Shown piece by piece: positions 7,661 to 18,540 of a stretch of DNA of 64,000 nt. The position numbers were made by a program, and so were the translations under genes. The first letter of the stretch is position 1. Each line of letters starts with the position of its first letter. The notes beneath the pieces are model-generated. The model searched no databases and was not told the origin of the DNA. It was given only the letters and a program-made list of their open reading frames with translations. Source of the DNA: DTU072 sp050309775 (lineage in GTDB: Bacteria; Bacillota; Clostridia; Christensenellales; DTU072); assembly GCA_050309775.1 (NCBI GenBank), contig JBNRMV010000002.1, positions 52,807-116,806 of the forward strand, written 5' to 3'.

Positions 7661-8485
7661 ATGAATATTGACACCACCATAATGCTTTCAAGCGGAACAA
7701 GAATTCCAGTATTAGGGCTGGGCGTTTTCAAGGCATACGATGACACATATACCGCTGTGCGCCAGGCGCTGGACGCAGGATACAGGCATATTGATACCGC
7801 AAAGGTTTATGAGAATGAAGAGCAGGTAGGCAAGGCCATAAAAGACAGCGGAATTGACAGGGAGCAGATTTTTGTCACCACAAAGCTGTGGACTGACGCC
7901 ATGCGCAGCCGCCGCGTGGCAGGAGCGTTGGAAAACAGTCTGCGGCTTTTGGATATGGATTATGTTGACTTGTATCTCATGCACTGGCCGTTGAGGGAGG
8001 CTGAACAAAATGCTTATGTTTATTCGGAGATAGAAAAGCTGCGTGACCAGGGCAAAATAAGAGCATGCGGCGTCAGCAACTTCCATATTCACCATCTGAA
8101 AGACCTAAAAAAACTAACAGGATTGACTCCGGAAGTTAATCAGATTGAAATTCACCCATACTTGCCAAATGACGCGGTGGCGGAGTATTGCGAAAAAGAG
8201 AATATCGCAGTAGAAAGCTGGAGCCCATTGGCAAGAGGAAAGATAACAAATGAAACTAAACTGCTTCCTTTGGCAACCAAATATGGAAAAACAGTGCCCC
8301 AAATTGTCATACGGTGGCATTTGCAGCGTGGATTTGTCGTCATTCCCAAATCAGTAAAGAAGCACCGGATAATTGAGAATGCGCAGGTATTTGACTTTTC
8401 ATTGTCAGAGGAAGAAATGTCGTTTATATCTTCCTTGAATCGCAATCAAAGGACAGGCTCAAACCCCGACGACCATCAATTCTGA
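7661..8485 (+). CDS. Aldo/keto reductase
   Basis: An NADPH-dependent carbonyl reductase of 274 residues with the standard AKR barrel. The tetrad is visible as D45 (RHIDTA), Y50 (KVYENE), K75 (TTKLW) and H108 (LMHWP). GVSNF, NQIEIHPYL and the cofactor-binding IPKSV follow. The pattern fits the 2,5-diketogluconate reductase-like AKR5 group; the substrate is not predictable. AAAAGGAGG precedes the ATG. The upstream SIS gene is close enough for co-transcription. Confidence 0.92.
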   Translation: MNIDTTIMLSSGTRIPVLGLGVFKAYDDTYTAVRQALDAGYRHIDTAKVYENEEQVGKAIKDSGIDREQIFVTTKLWTDAMRSRRVAGALENSLRLLDMDYVDLYLMHWPLREAEQNAYVYSEIEKLRDQGKIRACGVSNFHIHHLKDLKKLTGLTPEVNQIEIHPYLPNDAVAEYCEKENIAVESWSPLARGKITNETKLLPLATKYGKTVPQIVIRWHLQRGFVVIPKSVKKHRIIENAQVFDFSLSEEEMSFISSLNRNQRTGSNPDDHQF

Positions 8486-8554
8486 AAAGGTTTCCACATT
8501 TAATCTTACTATTTTTTTGTTTTTGTGATATGTATTATTTACTAAATTGCCGGC

Positions 8555-8584
8555 TTGACAATTTAAGGCTTATTATTGTAATAT
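8555..8584 (+). promoter_or_regulatory. Promoter of the giant LRR lipoprotein gene
   Basis: Consensus TTGACA (8555-8560) and TAATAT (8579-8584) are 18 bases apart. Transcription would start near 8591, about 60 bases before the chosen start codon. Confidence 0.7.
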
Positions 8585-8649
8585 AGTATCTGTATAAATA
8601 TATTATTATTTATATTGGGCCAGCCATGATGAATCCTAAGGAGCAGGTA

Positions 8650-11600
8650 ATGATACATATAAAAAAAGCCAACAAAATACTTTTTTTGATTATAGCTGTC
8701 GCTGTGGCGCTTTTTGCATTTGCCGGTTGCAGTAACTCAGGCGCAATTAAAATAGAATTCGATACAGACGGCGGCAGCCTTGTAAGAAGCATTACCGTAA
8801 AAAGCGTTGAAGAATTGATAGACAAGATGCCTGCTGACCCTAAAAAAACAGGTTACACATTTGCAGGCTGGTTTACTGATACGGGCAGGACAGAATATTT
8901 CAGCATGGACCAACTGCCTAAAGAGGATATTACCCTTTATGCTGCGTGGGAGACCAAGAAAGTAACCGTCACATTTCGTGCAAAACTTCCGACAGAGAGC
9001 CAATACATAAACATTACCAGAACTTTGGATTATGGCGCCAATCTGACTGACATTCCGCAGGTTCCCGAAAAGACCGGATACAGCGGCAGATGGCTATACA
9101 CCCAAGGACAACTGACAAACATACGCGAAAACTTTTCTATTGAGGCGGAGTACACGCTTTCCAGTTTTGAAATGAGATTTGTTGCTGACGAATCGCAACC
9201 GCCCGAAATTGTGAGCAGCCTGATGGGACAGCCCTACACAAAGCCGGATGACCCCACAAGGGAAAATTATGTTTTCGGCGGCTGGTATACAGATACTACA
9301 TATAGCACGCCGTACAGCTTCCCCAGCGTCATGCCGGCGCAAAATGTTACGCTTTATGCATGGTGGGTGAGAGAAAGCGACCTTTCGGATTATTTTGTTT
9401 ATGAAACAGCCAACTTTGGCGGCTTTATCAATAATGTAATAAGAATAACCGGCATAACCCGTGCAGCTTATTTCCAGACCAATATTGTCGTTCCGCGCCA
9501 AATAGAAGGCTTGGATGTCAAATATATCGGTTTTGACAACCTGCCGGGAGCCGAACCCGACGACTATTGCGTTTTTGAAACGGAGTACCTGACTACGGTA
9601 AGAATTCCTCGCTCGGTGGAATATATCGGACAATGGGCCTTTTCCAAGGCAAGCCAGTTGTCAAGAGTTGTTTTTGAAGAAAACTCATCGCTTAAAGAAA
9701 TTTGCGACTATGCTTTTGTAGATTGCGCCTATGTGGAAGAGGTTGTAATTCCTGCAAGCGTGGAAAGCATTGGCAAATATGCATTTGCCGCATTGAATCT
9801 GCCTGAGGGCACAAGTCACGGGCTGGCGAGTGTGAGATTTGAAGCCGAAAGCAATGTTGCCGCAATAGGCGATGGTGTTTTTTATGGCACAAGATATATG
9901 CGCTCATTTACCATACCAAAGTCATTGCTTAGCATAAGTTATCTGATGTTTGAAAATAGCAGCATCGAGGCTTTTAATGTGGAGCAAGGACATACGACTC
10001 TGACAGCTATTGACGGTGTGCTGTTCTCTAGCGACAATGTTTTGCTGGTTTATTTCCCCAACCAAGGCGGTAGCTATCTCGGTCAAGACTCCGCAGGCAA
10101 TCAGCAGTATGAGTACAGAACACCCGACACCACAAGAAAGATAGGCGAAAACGCCTTCCGCAACAATGACAAGCTGACCAACATCGTTATCTCTACAATA
10201 GTAGACGAAATAGCCGAATATGCTTTTGCAAATATGTCCAGGCTGAAGAGCCTGACCTTTGCCGAAAACTCACAGCTGCGCACCATAAAGGATTTTGCCT
10301 TTGCCGATTCCTCAAATATAGAGGTTCTAAGATTGCCCGCCCAACTAGGGACCATTGGAATATCGGCTTTCAGCACAATAGAAAAGCCGTCTATGGGCTT
10401 TCGGGAAATCACTCTACCGCATGGCTTGAATACCATAGGAGAAAGCGCCTTTGAAAACAATTCGGTGCTGATGGCGATATCCATTCCTGCAAGCGTTAAC
10501 GAAATAGGAGACAGGGCGTTCTACGGCAATTCGCAAATGTCATTGTCATTTGTTACGGCCAACAGCGTTCTGCAAAAAATCGGCGCCTACGCTTTCTATA
10601 AGTGCTACAATATCAAATTGCTTTCTTTGCCCGCAAGTCTGCTTGAAATAGGCGACTATGCTTTTTCAAATGCCGATGGCGCTGCCATAAATATGCAGTT
10701 GACAAGCGTAACAATTGAGAGCGACCAACAGGGCAGCCGTCACCTGACAACAATAGGTGAGGGAGCTTTTGCCAACTGTATTTTCCTCGACCAGTTCAAT
10801 GTCAGCGAAAGAGTTTCAACAATAGGCGAAAGAGCATTCTACAACTGCAAGGCAGTCAGAATCCAGTTCAGCGCGCTTAACACCGTACTTGAGGAGATTG
10901 CACCGTATACTTTTTATGGCTGTACCACGCTTTCAAATATTGTCATTCCCAGAACTGTCACAAGGATAGGAGCTTTTGCTTTTTATGGCTGCACATTTTT
11001 AACAACGGCACAAGCCGGCAGCACGACTACTCCCAGTGACATAACATATATTGGCGAATCGGCATTTGAGGGTTGCATAAGGCTGCTTAGCAACGAGAAC
11101 AATGTAAACCAAAGTATCCTTTTCCCCAACACCGTATATGTTGGCAAAAGAGCCTTTGCCGGCTGCACTTCGCTAACAAATATCCGTATTGTGGATTCAT
11201 TGGTGACGCTGGAAGAGGAGGCATTTGCCGATTGCACAGCGCTGAATACCATTAAATACGGCAATAACACGCAACTGACAACGCTGTCCAGAGATTTGTT
11301 CAAGGGCTGCAATGCTTTACAAACATTCCGTTTCCCCAATTCAGTGACGACGATAGAAGGCAACCCGTTTTCTGCATGCAATGCGCTGGTCGGCTTTACC
11401 CTTGACGAAAACAATCAGAACTTCCAAGTTATTTTTTCGCCTCAACAAAACTATAATGTGCTGTACAAGTTCGGCGAAAAGACAATTGCGCTTTTCCCAT
11501 CGGGAATAGCCACGAATTTTGAAGTGCCTGCGGATGTCAAATGGATTGCTCCGTACGCTTTTTATAGCTCAAAAGTTATGCAACTGAGTTTTGCCGGCGG

Positions 11601-14600
11601 TGAAACTGAGGTGGAGATTGGCGAATATGCTTTTGCTGAAAGCAAAGTGCTGGTACAAGCAACGCTGTCAAGCAGAGTCAAATCAATAGGACAATACGCT
11701 TTCTACAACTGCACAAGGCTTGCCGACATCACCATAAATGACGGCGCCAACGACAAGCTGTTGTCCATAGGCGACTATGCTTTTTATAATAATATAATCA
11801 CTTCAATAAACATTCCCGAAAGAGTAAATGTCATCGGGCAGTATGCTTTCAGCGGCAATTATCGCCTTGCTCAGGTGACTTTCACGCAGACGGAGCAGGC
11901 ATCGGAAGGTCTACACATTGACAAATACGCATTTTATGAATGCTCAAAAATAAGCCGATTGGTTTTGCCCGCAAGGTTGCAACGCATTGATGATTACGCA
12001 TTTTCATGGTGCGTGGGGCTGACGGAATTGATATTTGCAGAGGGCAACACAGCGCTGACATTTGGCAACTATGTATTTGACAACAGCCAGTTGCTGGCTA
12101 GCGTAACTTTGCCGAACCGTCTTGTATCCATGGGCAGCAACATTTTCAGCAACTGTTCATATCTTGAATACGCCGCCATAGAAGAACTTGACGGTATAAT
12201 CTATGCCGCAGAAGGCGTTGAACTGGGAGAACGGGCTTTTGCCGGCAGCAACGAATTGAGAACGGTAATTCTGCCCAGCCATATTATAAAAATCGGCGAT
12301 TATGCCTTCCAAAACTGCAACAACATAAGAGATTTAGTATTTGCGGACAGTTCGTTTGATTTGGAAATAGGCGCTTATGCGTTCAGCGGTTGCCAATCGA
12401 TAGCCGACTTTGAATTGCCGGCCCGTACGACTTTCGTCGGGGACTATGCTTTTTATCGCAGCGGCTTGGGTCGTCCGGCGCAAAAGATGCTAAAAGACAG
12501 CGGCTATGTCGCGGCTTATGCTGACGGTCTGACCTTTGCTGACAGCGCCAGAGAATTGTCGTTCGGCGAATATGCTTTTGCCGAAACAAACCTCTCAAAC
12601 ATAACCATTCCCGTCAGAGTAACCCAAATCGGCGCTTACGCTTTTGCCAACAATCCAAACCTTTTCATAATAAATTTTGAACAAGGCTCGCTTTGCTCTT
12701 CAATAGAAGAAGGCGCTTTTGAAAACATTGGCGGCGCGGCTCTGGCGTCTGCTTCCGTACCCTATGGCAGATTACCGGGCTATAACAATTATGTTGAATT
12801 GGAGACGCTGCACAAAATCACGCTGCCCGAATCGCTGGTGACGCTGGGCGCATTTGCTTTCCGCAATTCTTCAACTTATACGGATTTTGTGCTGAATGAA
12901 GGTCTGATTTCCATAGGCGAGGGAGCCTTTTATGGTTGTTCAAAAATTACGCATATAGATATTCCCGAAACGGTGGAGGTCATCGGCGACAGCGCCTTTG
13001 TAAACTGCTATTCGCTTCAAACCGTCAACATATTGAGCGATGACAGCTATACTTTGGGCAGCTACGCCTTTGCCGGTTGCATAAACCTTACCAGTCTTTC
13101 GCTGAAAATGGTATCCATGATAGGCGATGCGCCTGCTTACGGCTGCGACAACCTCTCACTGCTATATGTCGATAATGATAACCCCTATTACAAAACAATC
13201 GGCAGCGTGTTGTATTCAAAGAATGTGACATACACCGTAGACGGTCTGCCGAAAACCTACGGAGAGGACGAACTGTTGATTCTCTATCCCGCAGGCAAGC
13301 AGGGCTCGACATACGGCATAACCAGAAATACCAAAGAGATAGGGCAAAGAGCTTTCAGCGGCAACAGATTTTTGACAAGTCTGAACATTGACGCAAAAGA
13401 AACTGCCGTTGTCACAATTCATGCCAACACCTTTGAAAACACCTCGGATTATCTTGAGTTCTTTGTAATAAGCACGGTGGAATTCCTTTATGAACAAAAC
13501 CCTGCGTGGAGACCTTATGCGGCAAGAATAAAGAGTTCTTCAATATCTGTGGACAACTTTATTATAGAACTGTTACCCGGCGACAGCCAAAGCTGCAGAA
13601 TAGTCAAATACATAGGACTTGCGGAGGCAGGAGACAATCTGACCATTCCCGTGACGCTCAAAGGTCTGAAAGTAAAAGAAATCGGACAAAACGCTTTCAG
13701 CTATAATGCCACCATAAGAACGATTACCATTCCTCAGGGTGTGACGGCTATTTCAAGTTACGCTTTCTACAATTGCGTGTCGTTGGAGAACATTTACATA
13801 AGCGACAGCGTGCAGACGATAGGCGAATATGCCTTCTTCGGCTGCGTTGCGCTGAAGAATGTCGTCTTTGGAGAGGACAGCCTGCTTACGGCTATAGCGG
13901 ATTATTCATTCCAAAACTGCGTGTCGTTGGTTTCGTTTGCGGTGCCGCAACGTGTTGCGTCTATCGGCATATTTGCTTTTGCCGGCACAGAACAAGCGTC
14001 CATGAAACTCAATTCCATAACTTTCCACGAAAAGAGCGTTCTCAGCAGAATAGGAAGTTTTGCGTTCCAGTACTGCCGTGAACTGGTGACAATAACCTTG
14101 CCAAAGAGCCTGACAAGTATGGGAATAAACATGTTCAAACACTGCTCGGCGCTGAACAGCGTAATATTGAGCAGAGGTTCGGAACAGGACATTACGCAGC
14201 TTCAGAGCGAGAGCGTCTTTGCAGACACCCCTGTGGAGCTTATGATTTATGTGCCTGCCGCCGCTAAGCAAGACTATGTTAAAGCAAGATACTGGAAAAA
14301 CTATGCGCAGCGCATTGGCGCAAAGGAAAGCATAGTAGAAGGCTATTCTGTCGAAGACACGACTTATAATTACCAAGGCATCAGAATAACCGAATATCTC
14401 GGCATCTTAAACCCGGTGAATTCGGTGTACGACAAGAGTTTCCAAGACCAGTTTGTCACGCCGGAGACAGTGTCGGGCATTCCCATAGTCACAATAAATT
14501 CCCAGAATAAAACATTCCGGCACAAAATAAACAATGTGTTCATAGACACGCCGTATTCAAGTTTTTCTGCCGTAGGCGGTACGCAAATAATAGTTATTTC

Positions 14601-17154
14601 CGACGGCGCAAACAGACAGCACAGCGTGAGAATAGAGCGACTGGATTTGGCGCTCAAAGGTCTGCGCATACTAAAGTATCTCGGAGAGCAAACCAGCATA
14701 ACCGTGCCTGCTGTCATGCAGGGCAAACCTGTGCTTGAAATAGGCGCATACAGTTTCAGCAACAAAATCACAGACATAGAGTTGTCGGAGGGCATACTTT
14801 CCATAAACGAAAACGCTTTCCGCTATGCTAGTTCGCTTTCCACCGTGCGTATGCCTCTTTCGTTAATAAGCATTGGCGCATATGCTTTCCATAATACCCA
14901 CATTGATAGCGTTGTTATCGGACAGACGGAGGCGGCGCTTCAGTACAGCAGATTGATGGAAATAGGCGATTATGCATTCTTCAACTGCATAGACATTGCT
15001 GAAGTAACCGTGCCGCCGCAAGTAGACAGAATAGGTCACTATGCCTTTGCCGCCGACAGTCAGAACGGTTTCAGAATGTCGCTTTCGAGCGTGACATTCC
15101 TAGGACAAAAAATGTCTTACATAGGCAGATACGCTTTTGCCTCCACAAATCTGGAAACTATTGTACTTCCCGAAAAACTTGTATCAATAGGCGAGGGAGC
15201 GTTCAGCGGCTGCAAATATTTGATTTCGGTATACCTAAATGACAACAGTCAGACGGCGGCAATCGTCAACCTTGACGCCGGCGCGCAAAGAGTGTTTGAA
15301 GATTGCAACTATGTTAAGATTTATGTAAACAATTACAAATTGAGCTATTACCGTGACGGTGCGGCAAGCTGGAACAGATATATCTCCCGTATATTCAGCT
15401 CGCAAAATACCTTTAACGGTTTTTCTATCAGTATAATTGACAATGACATAATGACAGCAGAACTGGTACATTATATCGGCAATGAAACAAATGTGGTTAT
15501 TCCGGCGCAAATAAACGGCTATCGCATTTTGTCAATAGCGTCTTATGCTTTCAGCAACAAGGTCCGGAGCGTTACCATACCCAATACCGTAATCAACATA
15601 AACAGCTATGCCTTCTATCGCAGCGGCATAGAAATCATACATTTTGAGCCGGAAAGCAAGGTGACTTCTATCGGACAATATGCATTCTACGGGTCTGAGC
15701 TTTCCACAATCGCCATACCCATGAGCGTTACTTCAATAGGCGACTATGCTTTTGCCTCCACAAAACTTGTCAACATCAGCTTTGATGCAGCCGGCATTCT
15801 CGAAATTGATTATGTTCAGCTTCCGGGTCTGGTTCTGGGCGGATATGTATTCAGCAACAATACGGCATTGCAGAGCATTACTTTGCCCAGAAGGCTGTTG
15901 TCATTGGGTCAGTACGCTTTCCAAAACAACACGGCGCTTGCCAACATTACGCTGCCTACGGACGGTATTTTCACAACGATATACAGTTATGCATTTTCGG
16001 GATGCTCGGCGCTGACATCGATTATCATACCTTTCACCGTGACGGAAATGTATACCGGAGTATTTGATTTTTGCACGGCGCTTGAATCGATATTCATAAT
16101 GCGCGGCAGAGATGGCGGAGAAACGCAGGTTGAGAACCTGACGACGACAGGCCCGGGATTGCTCAACAATATAAACAACCCGTTTATAAAAATATATGTG
16201 CCTAGGAACAGCGTTTCGGAATACAAGAATATGGCGAACTGGAAAACTTATGCCGGATACAGCGACAACGGCGTTTTTGACCCCCTTGTATATCCCGATT
16301 ATATAATGCCCAACCTCATTCATGGCGACTATGCTTATTCAATCATAGACAGCAGCAGCATTGAACTTACAAAATATTTGGGCAACGAAATTGATTTGGT
16401 CATTCCTGGCAGCATAACAATCGGACCAAACACTTACAATGTCAAATCAATAGGCAGACTGTTCGGCAACAATCAGCTTCGCACCATTACAATGCAGCAG
16501 GGATATCGGCAGTCCATAAACATATTTGCTTTCAGCGAGTGCCGTTCCCTGGAAAAAGTCGTGCTGTCAGACACTGTGGAAACTATTTCTCCGTATGCCT
16601 TCTACAATTGTATTGCGCTGCGTTCTGTTGTACTGCCTCCCACCATAACAACACTGCCTGCAAGCATATTCCAGCGTTGCTATTCGCTCAGAGAAATAAA
16701 CATACCTGCGACGGTGACATCCATAGGCGCCATGGCTTTTGCAGACTGTCATTCCTTGTACAGAATTCACCTCAACACCCCCGGCATCATTGAAGGCGGC
16801 AGCAGTATGTTGCTCAACGCTTCGCCGTATTTGAGAATATTTGCCGCAGACGAATATCTCCAAAGCTACCGCACAAAGACTATCTGGTCGGAGTTTGCCT
16901 CAAGAATAATTTCAAAAGAAAGCATTTTTGGTAACTTTGCTGTTGAACAACTGTATACCGGAGAAATAAGGATTTTGCAATATGCAGGTTTCTTGACTGA
17001 GATTTATATTCCCATGCGCATGCAGGGCAGAGTAGTTGAAGGCATAATAGCCAATGCGATAATAAGCAGCGTGAACTACATATATATTTCTGCCGACGCC
17101 CAAATAACTTACGGAGAGGATATTGCGGCAAAGGTCATAATAATAGAAGAATAA
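8650..17154 (+). CDS. Giant BspA-type leucine-rich-repeat lipoprotein
   Basis: The start at ATG 8650 is chosen because AAGGAG (8638-8643) lies six bases upstream; in-frame ATGs at 8626 and 8629 lack a site. The product is about 2834 residues. A signal peptide ends in the lipobox FAGC, with the lipidated Cys at residue 27, so it is a surface lipoprotein. Residues about 34-240 hold three InlB B-repeat (Listeria-Bacteroides repeat) units with the GYTFAGWFTD signature. The rest is dozens of LRR_5 repeats of the form IGxYAFxNCxxLxxIxIP. From about residue 1600 on, LRR blocks alternate with a recurring spacer ending in IYVP...W..YA.RI. Members of this family act as adhesins or scaffold proteins; no enzyme motif is visible. 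The protein ends in hydrophobic IIIEE with no C-terminal anchor. Confidence 0.93.
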   Translation: MIHIKKANKILFLIIAVAVALFAFAGCSNSGAIKIEFDTDGGSLVRSITVKSVEELIDKMPADPKKTGYTFAGWFTDTGRTEYFSMDQLPKEDITLYAAWETKKVTVTFRAKLPTESQYINITRTLDYGANLTDIPQVPEKTGYSGRWLYTQGQLTNIRENFSIEAEYTLSSFEMRFVADESQPPEIVSSLMGQPYTKPDDPTRENYVFGGWYTDTTYSTPYSFPSVMPAQNVTLYAWWVRESDLSDYFVYETANFGGFINNVIRITGITRAAYFQTNIVVPRQIEGLDVKYIGFDNLPGAEPDDYCVFETEYLTTVRIPRSVEYIGQWAFSKASQLSRVVFEENSSLKEICDYAFVDCAYVEEVVIPASVESIGKYAFAALNLPEGTSHGLASVRFEAESNVAAIGDGVFYGTRYMRSFTIPKSLLSISYLMFENSSIEAFNVEQGHTTLTAIDGVLFSSDNVLLVYFPNQGGSYLGQDSAGNQQYEYRTPDTTRKIGENAFRNNDKLTNIVISTIVDEIAEYAFANMSRLKSLTFAENSQLRTIKDFAFADSSNIEVLRLPAQLGTIGISAFSTIEKPSMGFREITLPHGLNTIGESAFENNSVLMAISIPASVNEIGDRAFYGNSQMSLSFVTANSVLQKIGAYAFYKCYNIKLLSLPASLLEIGDYAFSNADGAAINMQLTSVTIESDQQGSRHLTTIGEGAFANCIFLDQFNVSERVSTIGERAFYNCKAVRIQFSALNTVLEEIAPYTFYGCTTLSNIVIPRTVTRIGAFAFYGCTFLTTAQAGSTTTPSDITYIGESAFEGCIRLLSNENNVNQSILFPNTVYVGKRAFAGCTSLTNIRIVDSLVTLEEEAFADCTALNTIKYGNNTQLTTLSRDLFKGCNALQTFRFPNSVTTIEGNPFSACNALVGFTLDENNQNFQVIFSPQQNYNVLYKFGEKTIALFPSGIATNFEVPADVKWIAPYAFYSSKVMQLSFAGGETEVEIGEYAFAESKVLVQATLSSRVKSIGQYAFYNCTRLADITINDGANDKLLSIGDYAFYNNIITSINIPERVNVIGQYAFSGNYRLAQVTFTQTEQASEGLHIDKYAFYECSKISRLVLPARLQRIDDYAFSWCVGLTELIFAEGNTALTFGNYVFDNSQLLASVTLPNRLVSMGSNIFSNCSYLEYAAIEELDGIIYAAEGVELGERAFAGSNELRTVILPSHIIKIGDYAFQNCNNIRDLVFADSSFDLEIGAYAFSGCQSIADFELPARTTFVGDYAFYRSGLGRPAQKMLKDSGYVAAYADGLTFADSARELSFGEYAFAETNLSNITIPVRVTQIGAYAFANNPNLFIINFEQGSLCSSIEEGAFENIGGAALASASVPYGRLPGYNNYVELETLHKITLPESLVTLGAFAFRNSSTYTDFVLNEGLISIGEGAFYGCSKITHIDIPETVEVIGDSAFVNCYSLQTVNILSDDSYTLGSYAFAGCINLTSLSLKMVSMIGDAPAYGCDNLSLLYVDNDNPYYKTIGSVLYSKNVTYTVDGLPKTYGEDELLILYPAGKQGSTYGITRNTKEIGQRAFSGNRFLTSLNIDAKETAVVTIHANTFENTSDYLEFFVISTVEFLYEQNPAWRPYAARIKSSSISVDNFIIELLPGDSQSCRIVKYIGLAEAGDNLTIPVTLKGLKVKEIGQNAFSYNATIRTITIPQGVTAISSYAFYNCVSLENIYISDSVQTIGEYAFFGCVALKNVVFGEDSLLTAIADYSFQNCVSLVSFAVPQRVASIGIFAFAGTEQASMKLNSITFHEKSVLSRIGSFAFQYCRELVTITLPKSLTSMGINMFKHCSALNSVILSRGSEQDITQLQSESVFADTPVELMIYVPAAAKQDYVKARYWKNYAQRIGAKESIVEGYSVEDTTYNYQGIRITEYLGILNPVNSVYDKSFQDQFVTPETVSGIPIVTINSQNKTFRHKINNVFIDTPYSSFSAVGGTQIIVISDGANRQHSVRIERLDLALKGLRILKYLGEQTSITVPAVMQGKPVLEIGAYSFSNKITDIELSEGILSINENAFRYASSLSTVRMPLSLISIGAYAFHNTHIDSVVIGQTEAALQYSRLMEIGDYAFFNCIDIAEVTVPPQVDRIGHYAFAADSQNGFRMSLSSVTFLGQKMSYIGRYAFASTNLETIVLPEKLVSIGEGAFSGCKYLISVYLNDNSQTAAIVNLDAGAQRVFEDCNYVKIYVNNYKLSYYRDGAASWNRYISRIFSSQNTFNGFSISIIDNDIMTAELVHYIGNETNVVIPAQINGYRILSIASYAFSNKVRSVTIPNTVININSYAFYRSGIEIIHFEPESKVTSIGQYAFYGSELSTIAIPMSVTSIGDYAFASTKLVNISFDAAGILEIDYVQLPGLVLGGYVFSNNTALQSITLPRRLLSLGQYAFQNNTALANITLPTDGIFTTIYSYAFSGCSALTSIIIPFTVTEMYTGVFDFCTALESIFIMRGRDGGETQVENLTTTGPGLLNNINNPFIKIYVPRNSVSEYKNMANWKTYAGYSDNGVFDPLVYPDYIMPNLIHGDYAYSIIDSSSIELTKYLGNEIDLVIPGSITIGPNTYNVKSIGRLFGNNQLRTITMQQGYRQSINIFAFSECRSLEKVVLSDTVETISPYAFYNCIALRSVVLPPTITTLPASIFQRCYSLREINIPATVTSIGAMAFADCHSLYRIHLNTPGIIEGGSSMLLNASPYLRIFAADEYLQSYRTKTIWSEFASRIISKESIFGNFAVEQLYTGEIRILQYAGFLTEIYIPMRMQGRVVEGIIANAIISSVNYIYISADAQITYGEDIAAKVIIIEE

Positions 17155-17163
17155 AACGATAAG

Positions 17164-17211
17164 ATGCCTCGACAGTGTAAGCGCAATACCCAACAAACCG
17201 AGGCATTTTTA
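17164..17211 (+). terminator. Terminator between the LRR lipoprotein gene and ypeB
   Basis: ATGCCTCG (17164-17171) pairs with CGAGGCAT (17199-17206) and is followed by TTTTA. The loop is long (27 bases), which lowers confidence. It lies between two convergent genes. Confidence 0.6.
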
Positions 17212-17223
17212 TATTTTACAAAG

Positions 17224-18531
17224 CTATATCAGCATTCTGCCATTGTCATCTATGACAACCAGCACTCTTTCTTCCTCATCGGTATCGGTATTTACATAGA
17301 TATAATAAATGTCTTCATCTCGGGTACAAATAAATTCCACAGCCATTTTTTCGGTATGCCACTCGGTGGGGATAAGCGCAAGTTTTTTGCTGATTACTTT
17401 TAACTTGCTGTTTGGCACATAGCTTGTGTCAGCCATGGCAAGCGTGCGGTTTGTATGATTATAAAGATAGTTTTGCGCTTCAAGTCCAAGTATGTCACCG
17501 TTGTCGCAGGCTACTTTTACTTTTATTAAATCAGGATATATGATGACATCGTTCTGCACATAAGCAAAGTTTATATACACCGTAGAGTTGTTGTTGGTGA
17601 CCCAGACCGCCTCCATATTGTCATAACCCACAGCCTTGAGAAAATCGTCGGCTTTTGCTATGCACTCATCTTCAGAAAGAACAGGAGCGCCGACTTCCTT
17701 GTAACAGTCGTACATTACAGGCTTGCCTCCTTTTACAGACAACTGCATGTTGCCGGTTTTGCCGCCTACTTTGACATCAAACAAAAAAGAGGGTATGTTG
17801 CCTGATGTTTCGCCGTTAAGGGTTGCCACGGCGTCTTGTCCTTCAAAAAACTGTTCAATCTTTTGCTTTGCGGCGTCTTTGTCAATCTCGCTGAGTCCCT
17901 CAAGAGCTTTTGGCTTTCGCTCTGTCAAACCGTCGCTGAACGGACCGTCATAAATAAGTTCGGGCACATCTATTGAAGAACTGCGGTAGGTGTTAAAGGC
18001 CTCTGTAAAATAATTCAATTCCTGATTGAAGTCGCCCCTAAGCGTACCGCCCTTCATTATTTCCGCTTGCACGACTTGCAATTGCGCGCGCAACGCCTCT
18101 GCCATTTCGGCAAACTTGTCCAGGCGTTCATTTTCCGTATCGGAAATGTTTTCATTGTCAATCTTGCTACTTAAATAATAACAATAATCTCCCAGTTGAT
18201 TAAAAAACTTGATGATGCTTTCCACAGAATCATTGCGGGAACTCAGCTGCGCAAAATTGCTTTCGGCAAGTTCGCACTCCCTCCATACTTCCCCAAGAAT
18301 GGCTTTTTGCATGGTTTTGCCTTCAATTATGCTGAGTTTGTCAAGTTTTGTTTCAATGTTGGATATGGAATCCATTGTTTCATAATACGATTTTTGATAT
18401 ATGTTCTCCAGCGTGTCCTCATAATGCTTTTGTCTGTTTAAGGTCAGCGCCAGCGCCACAGACAGCCCTGCGACTATCAATAGCGCAACGGTGTATGCCG
18501 CCATTTGGATTATTCTTCTTTTCTTGTCCAT
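17224..18531 (-). CDS. ypeB: YpeB, germination protein partner of SleB
   Basis: YpeB stabilises the cortex-lytic enzyme SleB in the dormant spore. The protein has one N-terminal membrane segment (residues about 10-31), a helical region rich in Asn/Glu, and C-terminal PepSY-like repeats (about 215-430). The length of about 435 is normal for the family. The ATG at 18531 is preferred over the GTG two codons earlier, because AAGGAG lies five bases before it. It is the last gene of a minus-strand spoIIR-sleB-ypeB run, nine bases after sleB. The sleB-ypeB pairing is the standard arrangement and supports both calls. Confidence 0.92.
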   Translation of the reverse strand: MDKKRRIIQMAAYTVALLIVAGLSVALALTLNRQKHYEDTLENIYQKSYYETMDSISNIETKLDKLSIIEGKTMQKAILGEVWRECELAESNFAQLSSRNDSVESIIKFFNQLGDYCYYLSSKIDNENISDTENERLDKFAEMAEALRAQLQVVQAEIMKGGTLRGDFNQELNYFTEAFNTYRSSSIDVPELIYDGPFSDGLTERKPKALEGLSEIDKDAAKQKIEQFFEGQDAVATLNGETSGNIPSFLFDVKVGGKTGNMQLSVKGGKPVMYDCYKEVGAPVLSEDECIAKADDFLKAVGYDNMEAVWVTNNNSTVYINFAYVQNDVIIYPDLIKVKVACDNGDILGLEAQNYLYNHTNRTLAMADTSYVPNSKLKVISKKLALIPTEWHTEKMAVEFICTRDEDIYYIYVNTDTDEEERVLVVIDDNGRMLI

Positions 18532-18540
18532 AAACACTCC

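Noticed and set aside
9094..9633. Minus-strand open frame of 179 codons in the giant LRR gene
   Set aside because: It is a shadow of the plus-strand repeat gene: no ribosome binding site, Cys/His-rich composition and no domain.
8650..17154. CRISPR-like or minisatellite array in the giant gene
   Set aside because: The periodicity comes from codons for LRR_5 repeats; units differ and no spacer structure exists.
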